Source: Apostichopus japonicus (lineage: Eukaryota > Echinodermata > Holothuroidea > Aspidochirotida > Stichopodidae). From it: a stretch of DNA of 64,000 nucleotides. Location of the stretch: positions 10,705,001 to 10,769,000 of the forward strand of contig NC_092562.1 in the NCBI RefSeq assembly GCF_037975245.1, written 5' to 3'. The position numbers were made by a program, and so were the translations under genes. Below are positions 1-11,364 of the stretch, piece by piece. The stretch's first letter is position 1. Each line of letters starts with the position of its first letter. The notes under the pieces were generated by a model. The model had not been told where the DNA came from. It worked only from the letters and a program-made list of their open reading frames with translations, and searched no databases.

Positions 1-347
1 AATGTCCTCAAAGAACCCCCCCCCCCCCAAGAAACCCAGTGTTTATCAACATTCTCCGCTGTAATACATCACAAAGGTCATTCTCCCCCAAGCAACTCCC
101 CCCTTATTCCCCTCCCATTGAAAAGAAATGAACTCCTATCAACTTCTGGCACCTGCCTCATCATCTTTCTGAACAACCTGTTCCCAATTATCTTTCCTTT
201 TATTAAGTGTGGATCTTAAATAAGAGACTGACTTCGGTCAGCTTGTGGCTTTGATATGCCAATGAGGCTTCTTCGCGAGTTCCTGGATGTAAAATACATA
301 CATACAAATACTTCATTACTCAGTAGAGAATTTCATTCAAACTTCCA

Positions 348-423
348 TATATATAAATATATATATATATATATGTATTTATATATATATATGTATATAT
401 ATATATGTATTTATATATGTATG

Positions 424-464
<41 letters not shown>
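348..464. repeat. (TA)n-rich microsatellite beside E17
   Basis: AT-dinucleotide tract with interspersed GTAT/TTTAT units, lying in the intron just downstream of E17. A matching tract lies at 18175-18292 beside E8. The open frames across it are low-complexity I/Y runs and not genes. Confidence 0.95.
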
Positions 465-465
<1 letters not shown>

Positions 466-551
466 ATGAACAGATAAACATTATAAATAGATAAACAGAA
501 AGATATCAGTATAGAGGAATATCGCACAAATACTACAGAATTTTTTCTTAC

Positions 552-680
552 CAACGCAAAGACCTGCCGCATTCCTTGTATATCCTGTGATACAATTGCA
601 GGTAAAGCTTCCGTCGTTATTGACGCACATCTGGTTTTGAGAGCCAGCACAGATGAATAAGTCTGAACACTCATCCTGAT
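552..680 (-). CDS. E17: calcium-binding EGF domain 13 (left copy of E8)
   Basis: 129 nt, phase 1-1, GTAAGA donor and TAG acceptor. It starts DQDECSDLFICAGSQNQMC, has CVNNDGSFTCNC and ends TGYTRNAAGLC. The exon ends in phase 1, so the protein continues to exons left of base 1. Confidence 0.88.
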
Positions 681-1412
681 CTACAAATTGAAAAGTGATT
701 CAAGGGATTGAAGGAATAGAAAACACATGGATGATGAAACAGTGGAGAAAGTTACTTACTTGTAAATATACAAATTGAATTGAAGAGAACATTCAATATG
801 ATTGCTTTCATTTCCACACTGCTATGCACAAATTCTACCCTTAAAAGCAGGCAGTATATAGCCTCATACATCCTACACGGTTGGCATGCTAAGGAGCAAT
901 CTTCGTATCCTACAGGGTTGGTTGCTAAGAAACCAAGTCACACCGCTCGATATGTACTCAAGGGCCTGTATAGTACAATCTATTACTTTATTTGTAAGAG
1001 AGCAAGTTAGGGAAACTTTATATACCATGATAGGAATTACATACAATACTTTTATAACGTGTTCAAATGACATCATAGATGTATACTGTTAATTGCCCTG
1101 TGTGTAGCAATGTCCCCTATAGGGAATACACTTCACACCAGTAACAGTTTCTAAGAATAAAACTTCCATTTTGTTGACCACGCTTGACAATATGACATTG
1201 TTATCAATTTAAGGACCTATATATATCGTAATTCAAAGATATCTTGACTGAAATTAGCATGATAGTGCAACAAATTCACAGTGTTTGTGACTGAACTTTT
1301 GGATATATCAATCACTATGTTAATTGATGTGAGGCTGGTTAAAACTGTTCTATACATTCTTCTGTACTATTTCAGGTGCAAATGGTAAGTCTGAAAATAA
1401 TTGGATGATTAC

Positions 1413-1520
1413 CTCGGCATAATCCACTTATACTCCTCTGATATCCAGCTTCACATCTGCAAACTCCATTCAGGCATTCTTCAAATTGTCTGCAGGTTAC
1501 ATCTTTACAATCATCAATTT
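1413..1520 (-). CDS. E16: short EGF-like domain 12 (left copy of E7)
   Basis: 108 nt, phase 1-1, GTAATC donor and AAG acceptor. Peptide EIDDCKDVTCRQFEECLNG then VCRCEAGYQRSISGLCR. Six Cys, short C3-C4 loop, no hydroxylation motif. It is more basic than E7 because Lys and two Arg replace Gln, Gly and Ser at the four differing positions (1427, 1456, 1491, 1506). Confidence 0.87.
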
Positions 1521-1752
1521 CTTGGCAAAAGATAACACACAAATCAAGTAATATAAAATAAATGCAGTCATCTTGCAAGTGAACAGGCCTTAGGCAGTAT
1601 TCCCGGGAGTGAACGGGCCTTGTGCAAGTAATCTTGCGAGTAAACAGGCCTTAGGCTGAATCTAAAATATCGAAGCTCAAGCTTAGCACAGTTAACAGTT
1701 TACAAGATATAAAAAGTGAAAAACAAGAGGAAGGAAGTTTCAAAGGAACAAT

Positions 1753-2506
1753 CATGACATCACATACAGATTTACACGACGACATCACATACAGATTTAC
1801 ACGACGACATCACCTACAGATCTACACGACGACATCCTATACAGATCTACACGACGACATCACATACAGATTTACACGACGACATCACATACATATCTAC
1901 ACGACGACATCACATACATATCTACACGACGACATCACATACAGATCTACACCACGACATTACATACAGATCTATACACCACGACATCACAAACAGATCT
2001 ACACCACGACATCACATACAGATCTACACCACGACATCACATACAGATCTACACGACGACATCACATACAGATCTACACGACGACATCACATACAGATCT
2101 ACACCACGACATCACATACAGATCTACACCACGACATCTCATACAGATCTACACGACGACATCTCATACAGATCTACACGACGACATCACATGCAGATCT
2201 ACACGACGACATCACATACAGATCTACACGACGACATCACATGCAGATCTACACGACGACATCACATGCAGATCTACACGACGACATCACATGTAGATCT
2301 ACACGATGACATCACATACAGATCTACACGATGACATCACATACAGATTTACACGATGACATCACATACAGATCTACACGACGACATCACATACAGATCT
2401 ACACCACGACATCACATACAGATTTACACGATGACATCACATACAGATTTACACAATGACATCACATACAGATTTACACAATGACATCACATACAGATTA
2501 CACAAT
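1753..2506. repeat. 25-bp minisatellite, about 30 units
   Basis: Tandem unit close to GACATCACATACAGATYTAC followed by ACGAC. Variants alternate between acgac, accac and acaat endings and cataca/catgca. It lies in the intron between E16 and E15. Because 25 is not a multiple of three, a chance open frame cycles through all three frames; it is not a protein gene. Confidence 0.96.
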
Positions 2507-2861
2507 AAGATAAACAGATTAACAAAATGTCAACTCTCAGATACGATTCTTTCCTTATGCTATCTTAGCTGTTTGTGGACAGTTGTTCTCTGTGACACAT
2601 GAGTTGCATTACTTGAGCTGAGACCTTGAATATTGCAATGAGTAATTATTTTATATATTCTACCCTATCTAATATACCTATTGATGATTCCTTGGTTCAA
2701 ATCATTTGATGGTGTCTCTCGTCTCTTACCCCCAGCTGGGTAAGGTTTCTTAAATAAGAGTGAGCTCGCTATCTAACAGAATTATAATTCCTTACATAAA
2801 TTTATATTCTTCTTCTTTTTTTTATTATTGTCATCTTTAATGAGGGTAGTCCTGCTCTTAC

Positions 2862-2981
2862 CGACACAATCCCCAGCGACTTCCATAAATCCACCAGGGC
2901 AAGAACAAGTAAACGTTCCGTCTAAATTAGAGCAAAATGCAGGCGGATTACACTGCTGAGGATTTTCACATTCATCAATGT
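2862..2981 (-). CDS. E15: calcium-binding EGF domain 11 (left copy of E6)
   Basis: 120 nt, phase 1-1, GTAAGA donor and CAG acceptor. It starts DIDECENPQQC and has CSNLDGTFTCSC, then PGGFMEVAGDC. It is the left member of a pair with E6. It keeps Asp in the D-I-D-E-C start where E6 has Asn; both residues are acceptable in cbEGF domains. Confidence 0.9.
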
Positions 2982-3404
2982 CTGGAGAATGAAACAGAAG
3001 CAAAAAACAAGGAAATGAATGAAAGTTTGACAGCATAAAACCTCACCAACGAAGAAAACGAGTTCTCAAAATAGGGACATTATTATGCAAGCAGAAAGTT
3101 TTAACAGGTTGAAGAATTATTCTCTATACAATTGCAATTGGCATGTACTGTGAATATGTTTTCCACCATTTTGACAGGATCATATAAAGATTTCTAGATA
3201 CTATTACCACTATACGATTCTACAAATAAACAACAGATATTCTAACTAAATACAATATTCCAAGAAATGTGAAGCTGACATTGTTATCACTTCACTATGA
3301 TGTGGTATGCATTTGGCAGACAATGTAAAGCACTATGTAATGTGTCTTGATCAACCAGAGGAGATATCTCTAAACTTATTGATGGGAAGTCTTCAGCAAT
3401 TGAG

Positions 3405-4330
3405 AGTTCAAGTCCTATCCAGAGTATGAGAATCAAGGTACATAAGACTACATCTATTTGCTCCAGTTGACCAAAGCTAATCGAGTCCTATCCAGAGTGT
3501 ATGAGAATCAAGGTCCATAAGACTACATCTGTTTGCTCCAGTTGACCAAAGCTAATCGAGTCCCATCCAGAGTGTATGAGAATCAAGGTCCATAAGACTA
3601 CATCTGTTTGCTCCAGTTGACCAATGCTGATCGAGTCCTATCCAGAGTCTATGAGAATCAAGGTACATAAGACTACATCTGTTTACGCCAGACAGTGTTG
3701 ACCAATGCTGATCGAGTCCTATCCAGAGTGTATGAGAATCAATTTACATAAGACTACATCTGTTTGCTCCAGACAGTGTTGACCAATGCTGATTGAGTTC
3801 TTTCCAGAATGTATGAGAATCAAGGTACATAAGACTACATCTGTTGGCTCCAGACAGTGTTAACCAATGCTGGTTGAGTCCTTTCCAAAGTGTATGAGAA
3901 TGAAGGTACATAAGACTACATCTGTTGCTCCAGTTGACCAATGCTGATCGAGTCCTATCCAGAGTCTATGAGAATCAAGGTACATAAGACTACATCTGTT
4001 TGCTCCAGTTGACCAATGCTGATCGAGTCCTATCCAGAGTCTATGAGAATCAAGGTACATAAGACTACATCTGTTTGCGCCAGACAGTGTTGACCAATGC
4101 TGATTGAGTCCTATCCAGAGTGTATGAGAATCAAGGTACATAAGACTACATCTGTTTGCTCAAGACAGTGTTGACCAATGCTGATTGAGTTCTTTCCAGA
4201 ATGTATGAGAATCAAGGTACATAAGACTACATCTGTTGCTCCAGTACACCAATGCTGATCAAGTCCTTTCCAGACTGTATGAGAATCAAGGTACATAAGA
4301 CTACATCTGTTTGCTCCAGACATACAGTGT
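3405..4330. repeat. 75/81-bp minisatellite, left array
   Basis: About 12 units with core CCAATGCTGATYGAGTCCTA and a TATGAGAATCAAGGTACATA segment. Units are 75 bp, or 81 bp when the linker reads CCAGACAGTGTTGACC. It lies in the intron upstream of E15. Both unit lengths are multiples of three, so minus-strand frames stay open. Confidence 0.95.
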
Positions 4331-4978
4331 TGACCAATGCATGCACTGCCTTCGCAGGTTGTATCTGATGATCTGATTGGCTGTTACATGCCATCAATTT
4401 CCTGCACACGTACACTCTGGCACCTTCCCTACTCACTGTACACAAACTTCGTGCTTCAACTTCAGTTACTGGAAACTTTGTTGTCAGTGCATAACAAGCG
4501 CAATGTTTGGACAATAGGCTGCCATTTGGTGGTGTACAAATCATAATGATAGGCCATTATAGTAGTTACCAATGACATCATCCATTGTAACTGTTTGGGA
4601 CTCTCAGATAAATCTGAACCATCCCAAATGTTATCACGTTGAATAATTTGTACTTGCAATTTATTCTGATAAATATCTCATCTCTGCTCCTGACTTACGA
4701 TTTTGTTATTTTATTTCATCTGCTTGACAGATCTATGGAATTGATTATACTGTCTAGTAAAACCAGAAAACAAGCAAAAACAATTCGTTCATCCACACGG
4801 CTTCCTTGTAATTTCTGTACTGCGCCATTTGTTTTAGTTTCTTATGAGCTGGCCTTGCTTCCACTAGATTTCATATTTAATCCATTCCAGTGGCGCGGAG
4901 GATTGGAGATCTTACAAAATCTTGGATGAAACACCTTGACTATATTGCTCCCCAGTTATTATAAAATAGTAGACCTAC

Positions 4979-5107
4979 CATTACAAACAATACCATTTCC
5001 TGTATAACCCTGATTACAGATACAACTAAAGCTGCCAGCCGTGTTTATACATCCAGCATTGGGTGAGCAAGGTATTGGTGTATTGGTGTCCATACATTCA
5101 TCAGTAT
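4979..5107 (-). CDS. E14: calcium-binding EGF domain 10
   Basis: 129 nt, phase 1-1, GTAGGT donor and CAG acceptor. It starts [14 protein letters not shown] and has [12 protein letters not shown], then [11 protein letters not shown], matching the calcium/hydroxylation consensus and a G-Y-T-G-N-G turn typical of cbEGF. It has no long open frame and was found from exon phase and Cys spacing. It lies just left-gene (downstream) of single-copy introns. Confidence 0.87.
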
Positions 5108-5848
5108 CTGGCAAAGCAAGAAAGAGGCAGAACTGAATAAAATACCAAGCTTTAGAACATCTACAGATTAGTCAACAACTTCAAACACAAATAAAAATGA
5201 CTAAGAAAATAATTACGTAGTGAGTTAATGGGGGGGGGGGGTGGAGGTATATATTTAGCATGCCCAAAAGGGCATATGCAAAGACATTAAACTGGAGGAT
5301 TAAATGAGAATAAAAGGGAAGATGGCAAAACCTGTGAGCATTGATACAGGTATAAATCATAGAGCTTGATGTAGTAACCTCTGCATTTATCAAATAATGT
5401 CCAAGACTGTACAGAAACAAATATGCATAATGATAGGACATTAAGTCATCTTGCAGTTTGAAATGTAAGATTTTGTTCTATGGCACTTGTTCCTATATTT
5501 TGGAAATATTTCACAATTCATGAGAATAGCCAAGAAGAGATTAAAGAGTGTCTCCCCCTACTTTTGTATTTTATCAATTTATGCTGATATGAATCTTGTG
5601 CCTGTGAAACATCTAACATCTGCCCTTTATCCTACATATACTTTATGTCTATGGAAGCGTTTGGGACACTCATCGCCCAAAAGTATTACCAGTGTCGCCT
5701 AGAACCCTTTTCACTTCAAGCATTGTAACTTCAACCTCACCATTCCCAGGACTCTCTTCCCACGACCTCTTCCCCTGTTGGTTTCTTTCTTTTATCTCCA
5801 TCCCTTGTCTATTAATCCCCTTACATCTATCTCTTTGTGTTCACCATG

Positions 5849-5975
5849 TTCATTAACCTGTCGGTATTCTGTGCGTGTTTTTCTGTTACTGTTACTTGTC
5901 ATTTAGCCTTTGAAGAATATCCTGCTAGGATCGAAACGTCAGGCCAACTGACTTTTACGCATTCTCTTACACAGG
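5849..5975 (+). other. Hammerhead-like motif of a Penelope-type element
   Basis: The stretch at 5905-5945 reads GCCT, TTGAAGA, a short hairpin TCCTGCTAGGA, then TCGAAACGTCAGGC. The GAAGA and GAAAC blocks around a hairpin, with GCCT/AGGC closing pairs, resemble the hammerhead ribozyme core known from Penelope-like elements; the first core base is T where C is expected. A second copy lies at 58932-59055. It is a remnant without nearby open reading frame. Confidence 0.5.
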
Positions 5976-6810
5976 CTCTCTAGTGGATAAGCAGTTTGTT
6001 AACAGTTTTATTTTATTAAAAACGAAGAAGATATATTTGATGAAATTCTAAGTACACAGCATCAAACATTCCAAAACAAATCAGGTTTTCTTCAAGGATA
6101 CATTAAGAAGAAGCTTTTGATGGACAATGTTAACTTTTTGTAAAGAATTTGCCCCAATGAATGTCATACATATACAAAAACCCCCACTGTGATTACAACT
6201 TCCTGGAGTACTAGTGGAAAGTCTATAGCATGCAGTCGAAATAAGTTACATTCAATCACCCATATCTCAATTTAGGGGAAATATATCATTGAAAATGGGG
6301 TTTTCAACTAGCAGTGTGATATATATTTCATTGTTTACGTAAATATCACATTATTTGTCACCAGAAAAAAATTTTAATAGCTGTCTTCTGCCACAGAAGC
6401 CAATGGTTATTGGGGGTCAAAATTTGAGCCGTAATGTATTTTGATACTGAAATTGCATGATCTTAGTCATTACGCGGGCACCTACGGCAGCTCTATTAGA
6501 GGGACAGGGTATTTCTTGCCCATCAGTAATGGGGAACTTGAAGAGGCCCAAACCGCAAGAGGTAGGGTCTCCATGATAATTTGTCGTCGATGCTGTTGTT
6601 TGAATGTATCCTTTGGAGGAGAGCACACCACTTTGGAATTTGTAAAATATGGAAAACCTAATTTACAAATTACATGCATCACAAGAAAATTGACATAATT
6701 TTATATGCTAATGCAACGATCATACGTTGACAAATACATAAATAAACTCAGGTTAGTATCTAGAGACAATCTTTTAGTGAAACAGAATAACTGTCTATGT
6801 AAATCCTTAC

Positions 6811-6939
6811 CTATGCAGATCATTTGTGGTTCAGCCAGCACAAATCCTGCCTCACAGTTACACGTAAAGCTTCCAAATGTATTCTCACAGAGCGCGTTGG
6901 ACGGGCAGCGATCCAAGCCCTGCATGCATTCATCGATAT
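6811..6939 (-). CDS. E13: calcium-binding EGF domain 9
   Basis: 129 nt, phase 1-1, GTAAGG donor and CAG acceptor. It starts DIDECMQGLDRCPSNALC and has CENTFGSFTCNC, then EAGFVLAEPQMIC. This is a textbook fibrillin-type cbEGF. A roughly 100-bp direct duplication lies in the intron just upstream on the gene (6980-7205). Confidence 0.9.
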
Positions 6940-6979
6940 CTGTAAATGGAATGGAGGGTTTCTCTTTACATAAAAACTC

Positions 6980-7205
6980 AAGAAGGTATGGATCTCTTCC
7001 TGTGTCCAGTGTACCCCTGGTGGGATCAAAAACCTTAGTTCATGTCATGATCAAACAAGGCATCCTCTGGGAGTTGATAGAGGGGAGGGGGAGTTTCTAT
7101 TTTCATAAACGCTCAAGAACGAATGGATCCCTTCCTGTGTCAGGGTACCCCTGGTGGGATCAAAAACCTTAGTTCAATGTCATGATCAAACAAGGCAACG
7201 TATGG
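6980..7205. repeat. Direct duplication of about 100 bp
   Basis: Two copies, about 6980-7075 and 7110-7205, share TACCCCTGGTGGGATCAAAA and the following ACCTTAGTTCA...CATGATCAAACAAGGCA. They lie in the intron upstream of E13. Confidence 0.85.
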
Positions 7206-8071
7206 GAGTTACAATTAGATACAATTATATCAGAGGACAAATGGTGAAAGTTCTGAATTTGTGACAGCGTCTCATGTAAGGAGATAACTGATCCGTTTTG
7301 ATTTGAAGCACATATGAAGTAAATGACACTAAGTTCTAACAATGAGGATTCAGTCATCTTCACACATGCATCTAGGATTCAGTCATTCAGTTCACAGTTC
7401 AACTGACAAAGCATTACTGCCACTCAAAAGAGTGGTTAGCAACAATGAGACAGTGTTAATAGTCTCTTTTATCACTCCTGAATGTCTACAGAGCAAGTAG
7501 AGGAACATCAGGACCTCCAGGTAGTTAGTTTTCAAAAATGTTTCTAGTGACTTTTTAACATGCTAAAGTTTGGTGCCGATATACTGACGACCTATAAACA
7601 CACTAGCAGTACAAGGATTTCAGTTATTTGAATTGGTTTTCCCTTCTCATGTGTAGATAGATGTTCACTATGAATATCACTAGCAGCAGCAGATAACTGC
7701 AGCCTGTAGATTCATTCTTTGTCAACAGTCAGCGTGTACCTGCTGCACCTCTATATGAAGAAAAGAAGACACATTCCACCTGCTTTATCAGTGCACTTTA
7801 AACTATATGCCTTTTGATTTTACTTTTGTTTCATGGACCAGCTCATCGGACCGGGCTGTTAGAGACATCGGATCAGCGTTCATTCTATCATGAAGATATC
7901 TGGTGAAAACTTGACAGCTTGTTTTTCCTTATTTTCTTTCATTTTCACATTTTGAGCAGAGCAAAACATTTCAATGAAATCTTATCTCTTCCAGGCAATA
8001 CTTTAAACCCATAAATTATTTAATCAAAAACACACATACACACAAGAAAAGTAAGATAGTTGCACTCTGAC

Positions 8072-8209
8072 CTGCGCAGACACCTTGGTTGTTTAGAGCC
8101 ATTCCATTTCTGCAATTACAAAAGAAAGCCCCGTCTGTGTTCTGACACTCACGTCCCAACTCACTACACTGTACCTCTCCAATACCTTGGCTAGCACATT
8201 CGTTGATGT
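8072..8209 (-). CDS. E12: calcium-binding EGF domain 8
   Basis: 138 nt, phase 1-1, GTCAGA donor and CAG acceptor. It starts DINECASQGIGEVQC and has CQNTDGAFFCNC (hydroxylation pattern), then RNGMALNNQGVC. The C1-C2 loop is longer than in neighbouring domains. The donor departs from GTRAGT but keeps GT. Confidence 0.87.
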
Positions 8210-8547
8210 CTGCAAAGGAAAGCAAAAATCGCTCTATTAATTAAGTTGAAAATTACTTACTACCAAACATTCTGTTCTTCCTTGAAGCGAGGACGAGAGG
8301 AAATTGACTAAGATTTCTGATAATTTGAGATAATTACTAATGTTAATGGGTGCCTTTAGTGTAATGCTCATCTTGAATGGGTAATCCCCACAGCAGGTTT
8401 CTTTGCTTGCGATTGGCTAGTTTGCCCGCACACATACTGCCATTCATAGTTATTATCCATCATTTTCAATGCAACTCACAAGGCAATAACCTTTCGCTGA
8501 AGTTTCATCTCATTGGGGGCACACGCAGCCATATTTTGTGTATGTGA

Positions 8548-8811
8548 TAATAATAATAATGTTCAAAGACAATATATTGCCCCTGGTCAATGATAACCTG
8601 TCCCAGAGACAATCCCTCCAGTCGGCTGGAGTGATATACTGATGAAAAGTTAATTCACAGGTCCCCATTTAACCCCTGCAGGGTGGAGAGAGGCAATTGA
8701 GATAAAGCATCTTGCCCAAGGACACAAGGTAATAAACTAGGCAGGAATCGAACCAGCATTCCTTGGCTCACAAGTCCGACGCCTTGGCCAATTGGCCACC
8801 GTGCTCTCAAT
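8548..8811 (-). mobile_element. tRNA-derived SINE
   Basis: Read on the minus strand from 8811, the head has an A-box-like GTGGCCAATTGGCCAAGG and a B box GGTTCGATTCC about 40 bases later, followed by a tRNA-unrelated body and an (ATT)n tail at about 8548-8560. This is the structure of a tRNA-derived SINE. It lies in the intron between E12 and E11. Confidence 0.72.
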
Positions 8812-9264
8812 ACATAGGACAGAGACAGATGTCACAGAGGAAAGGGAGAGAGGTTTTCCATTAAATTACTTGTTTCATTCTCCAACTAGTTTAATAGTTG
8901 TCTAATAACTTGACTTAGTACATCTCTTTTATGTGGCCCTCTAACTGTAACTTGATTTTGTTACAGATAGCACCAGAGGACATCTTTGTTGGGAAACATG
9001 CTTCCCTTGTATGGTACCACTACACACACTACACAACCCCCTTGGCTAATTATGACCTTAATTGCGCTGTTGGCCTGAACATATTGCTGCAATATAATGA
9101 CGACTGGTAAGCACTAAACGAGAAGAAAATAATATCAACTGTGCCATTGAATGACCTTGCATTCCATCTTTATTCAGTGTGGAATATTGTTATATACCTA
9201 GGACAGCAGTAATAATAACAAAGCACACAAAAGTTCATATTAGTTTACTGGAAACACACAGTAC

Positions 9265-9387
9265 CTTGACAAACGTTAGAAGGGTTTGCTTGAAATCCGT
9301 CTTGGCAGACACACGCAAAACTGCCAACAGTATTTTGGCAAACAGTGTTTGCACCGATGCAAGGGAGCGTCTGGCACTCATCCATAT
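9265..9387 (-). CDS. E11: calcium-binding EGF domain 7
   Basis: 123 nt, phase 1-1, GTACTG donor and TAG acceptor. It starts DMDECQTLPCIGANTVC and has CQNTVGSFACVC, a full calcium/hydroxylation motif, then QDGFQANPSNVC. The upstream intron (9388-15931) carries the split 48-bp minisatellite and the 3.1-kb inverted-repeat candidate. Confidence 0.88.
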
Positions 9388-9461
9388 CTACAAAAACAAA
9401 AAGAGAAAAAACAATTAAGGGCCACAATTTTAATGCATGAGCCGACTGGAAGAATGCACTT

Positions 9462-9613
9462 TCACAACCCTGGTGACTTCCATATAGATGACCTACCAAC
9501 TGTTCACTTTCACAACCCTGGTGACTTCTATAGAGATGACATACCAACTGTTCACTTTCACAACCCTGGTGACTTCTATAGAGATGACATGCCACCTGTT
9601 CACTATCACAACT
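9462..9613. repeat. 48-bp minisatellite, left part
   Basis: Three units of 48 bp containing CACAACCCTGGTGACTTCTA and TAGAGATGACATACCAACTG. The last unit stops abruptly at the terminus CAGGGGCGGATGCAGG. The array resumes at 10717. Confidence 0.9.
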
Positions 9614-10716
9614 CAGGGGCGGATGCAGGATTTTTGACAGGGGGGGGGTCTGACTGGTCCAGCCGCGCCTGATCGAAAGACTATCTAAGCGGAGCGCCAC
9701 CATCGGTTGGCGCGGAGCGTACCAGAAAATTTTTGGCTTTACAAACCCCCCCAGATGGCCGGAAAACGGCACTTCCCGAGTATTCTAAGCTGCATGTACC
9801 TAGCCTGAAAATATGGATCTCATGTCTGCAATTTCTCAATTGATGAGAAAAGAACAATCTATGAAATATGGTAATACATATCAGATGAGTTGAGATGATA
9901 CAAAAATCATAATGCCTTTAGCCACCAATCCCCCTCCCGTTCCGTCACCACTGTTTGATGCAGGGCCGGATCCAGGATTCTGGAAGGGTGAGGGGTTGGC
10001 CTCCAGTGATCCTAGGGTCTAAGGGGAGTGGGTTTCCCTCTATCCATTGTGAAATTCTTGGATATTTAAGTACAACAGGGAACCCCCTTCAATTTAGCCA
10101 TTCAAAGCACCTACAAAAACTCACTCGAAATGTATCTGCATCAGTACGAGTTAGCTAGTTTTATTGATGATCTATTCATGGTAGATTGGAGAGAACAAAC
10201 GCCGTGGATGTTTCTCAATGAACTTTCGGACCACTTCGTCAGTGTCGATAGGAGTGTTATAATACGTGTTCATGAGAACAAGAGCTGTGAGACGTTCCTT
10301 GCCCATTGTTGATCGGAGAACAGTTTTATGCCTTCTCACCGCAGAAAACGATCATGAAGAATTCGTCGGCGCATCCTATGCAGCCTACCGCTCTGCCACC
10401 TCACCGCCCAAAGCAATTCGAACACCACCTCAATTTTGAAACTTTTCGGTCTGAAAATTGAGATTTTTAGGCATTTTTTGCATGTGTAGCACGCGTGCAC
10501 ACTATAGTTCATTTGACGGAAAAGACACACCTGGCTGACTTGTAAGGATAACCGCCCTTCTGACGTCCTACATGTTTAAAATTGGCGTTTAATTTAATTA
10601 TTTTTTCTCTCTCTCTTTTTTTCTCTCTTTTTTTTTCTCTTTTTTTTTCTCTTTTTTTTTTTGGGCCAAGAGCAGGGGGGTCCGGACCCCCTGGACCCCC
10701 CCTGGATCCGCGCCTG
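9614..10716. mobile_element. Transposon-like insert splitting the 48-bp array
   Basis: The insert opens CAGGGGCGGATGCAGG and closes CCTGGATCCGCGCCTG, near-perfect inverted termini, and separates the two parts of the minisatellite. A second internal terminus-like sequence (GGCCGGATCCAGGATTC, near 9963) suggests nesting. The part at 9660-9745 is homologous, inverted, to the MITE at 37990-38382. No transposase frame is seen and no clean target duplication can be read because the target is itself repetitive. Confidence 0.6.
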
Positions 10717-10902
10717 CAACCCTGGTGACTTCTATAGATATGACATACCAACTGTTCACTTTCACAACCCTGGTGACTTCTATAGAGATGACATACCAAC
10801 TGTTCACTTTCACAACCCTGGTGACTTCTATAGAGATGACATGCCACCTGTTCACTATCACAACTCCGGTGACTTCTATAGAGATGACATACCAACTGAA
10901 TC
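10717..10902. repeat. 48-bp minisatellite, right part
   Basis: About four further units of the 48-bp repeat seen at 9462-9613. The final units share the same CACTATCACAACTCCGGTGA variant. The 48-bp length keeps a frame open (16-residue period), which explains the apparent protein here. Confidence 0.9.
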
Positions 10903-11364
10903 AAATTTTTTTTCATTGCACAGAAAAATTTGGACTGTAGAGGATGTTCCTTAAGAGTAGCTTGTCTATTTTTGGCAATCCTTACCAGATCATTCCTAGC
11001 AGATTCATTGACCTTATACACAAGATTCCCATAATTATATTCCTGAAAATGTTGAACAAAGTTTAAGGAACTTCCTATTGATTTCTTATCTTTACTAGTA
11101 CAGAATGGTACCAAACTGAAAGCAGGTATACTCGGGTGGTCAAGATAGACGTAGTAAGCACTCTTTCTATTGTCTTACTGAAAAACTTAAAGGGACACTG
11201 TATGCTAATGTCGAAACAGTGTAATACACTTTTGCTGACATCTACACGTTATCATTAGTAAACGTTAACTTATCATCCACGCAGACTCCTAAATACATCG
11301 TTTGAGAGGTACGTTTGACACGTCGAACCCTGAATTACAAATCTCTGTGCTTTCACATTCATTA
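10903..11364. other. Intron sequence, no gene seen
   Basis: Unremarkable AT-rich intron between the minisatellite and the inverted-repeat candidate. I see no Cys-rich exon, RNA gene or repeat here. Confidence 0.6.

Larger units (their letters stand above)
1..4330. repeat. Left copy of the EGF-cassette segmental duplication
   Basis: Direct copy of 17831-24670. Order is the same: poly-C tract, (TA)n, E17, E16, 25-bp array, E15, 75/81-bp array. The interval between E17 and E16 is 732 nt in both copies with about four substitutions, so the duplication is recent. Size differences come from the minisatellites. The copy starts left of base 1 and ends inside the 75/81-bp array. Confidence 0.92.

Noticed and set aside
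411-674. 87-codon minus-strand frame over E17
   Set aside because: It is a shadow frame. The EGF peptide is in another frame bounded by splice sites at 552 and 680.
1754-2296. 180-codon open frame in the 25-bp repeat (and a 244-codon one at 19580)
   Set aside because: The frame exists only because a 25-bp unit happens to lack stops in three frames. No unique sequence, start context or splice support.
10509-11114. 201-codon minus-strand frame
   Set aside because: It runs through the 48-bp minisatellite and poly-T stretches; composition is repeat-driven.
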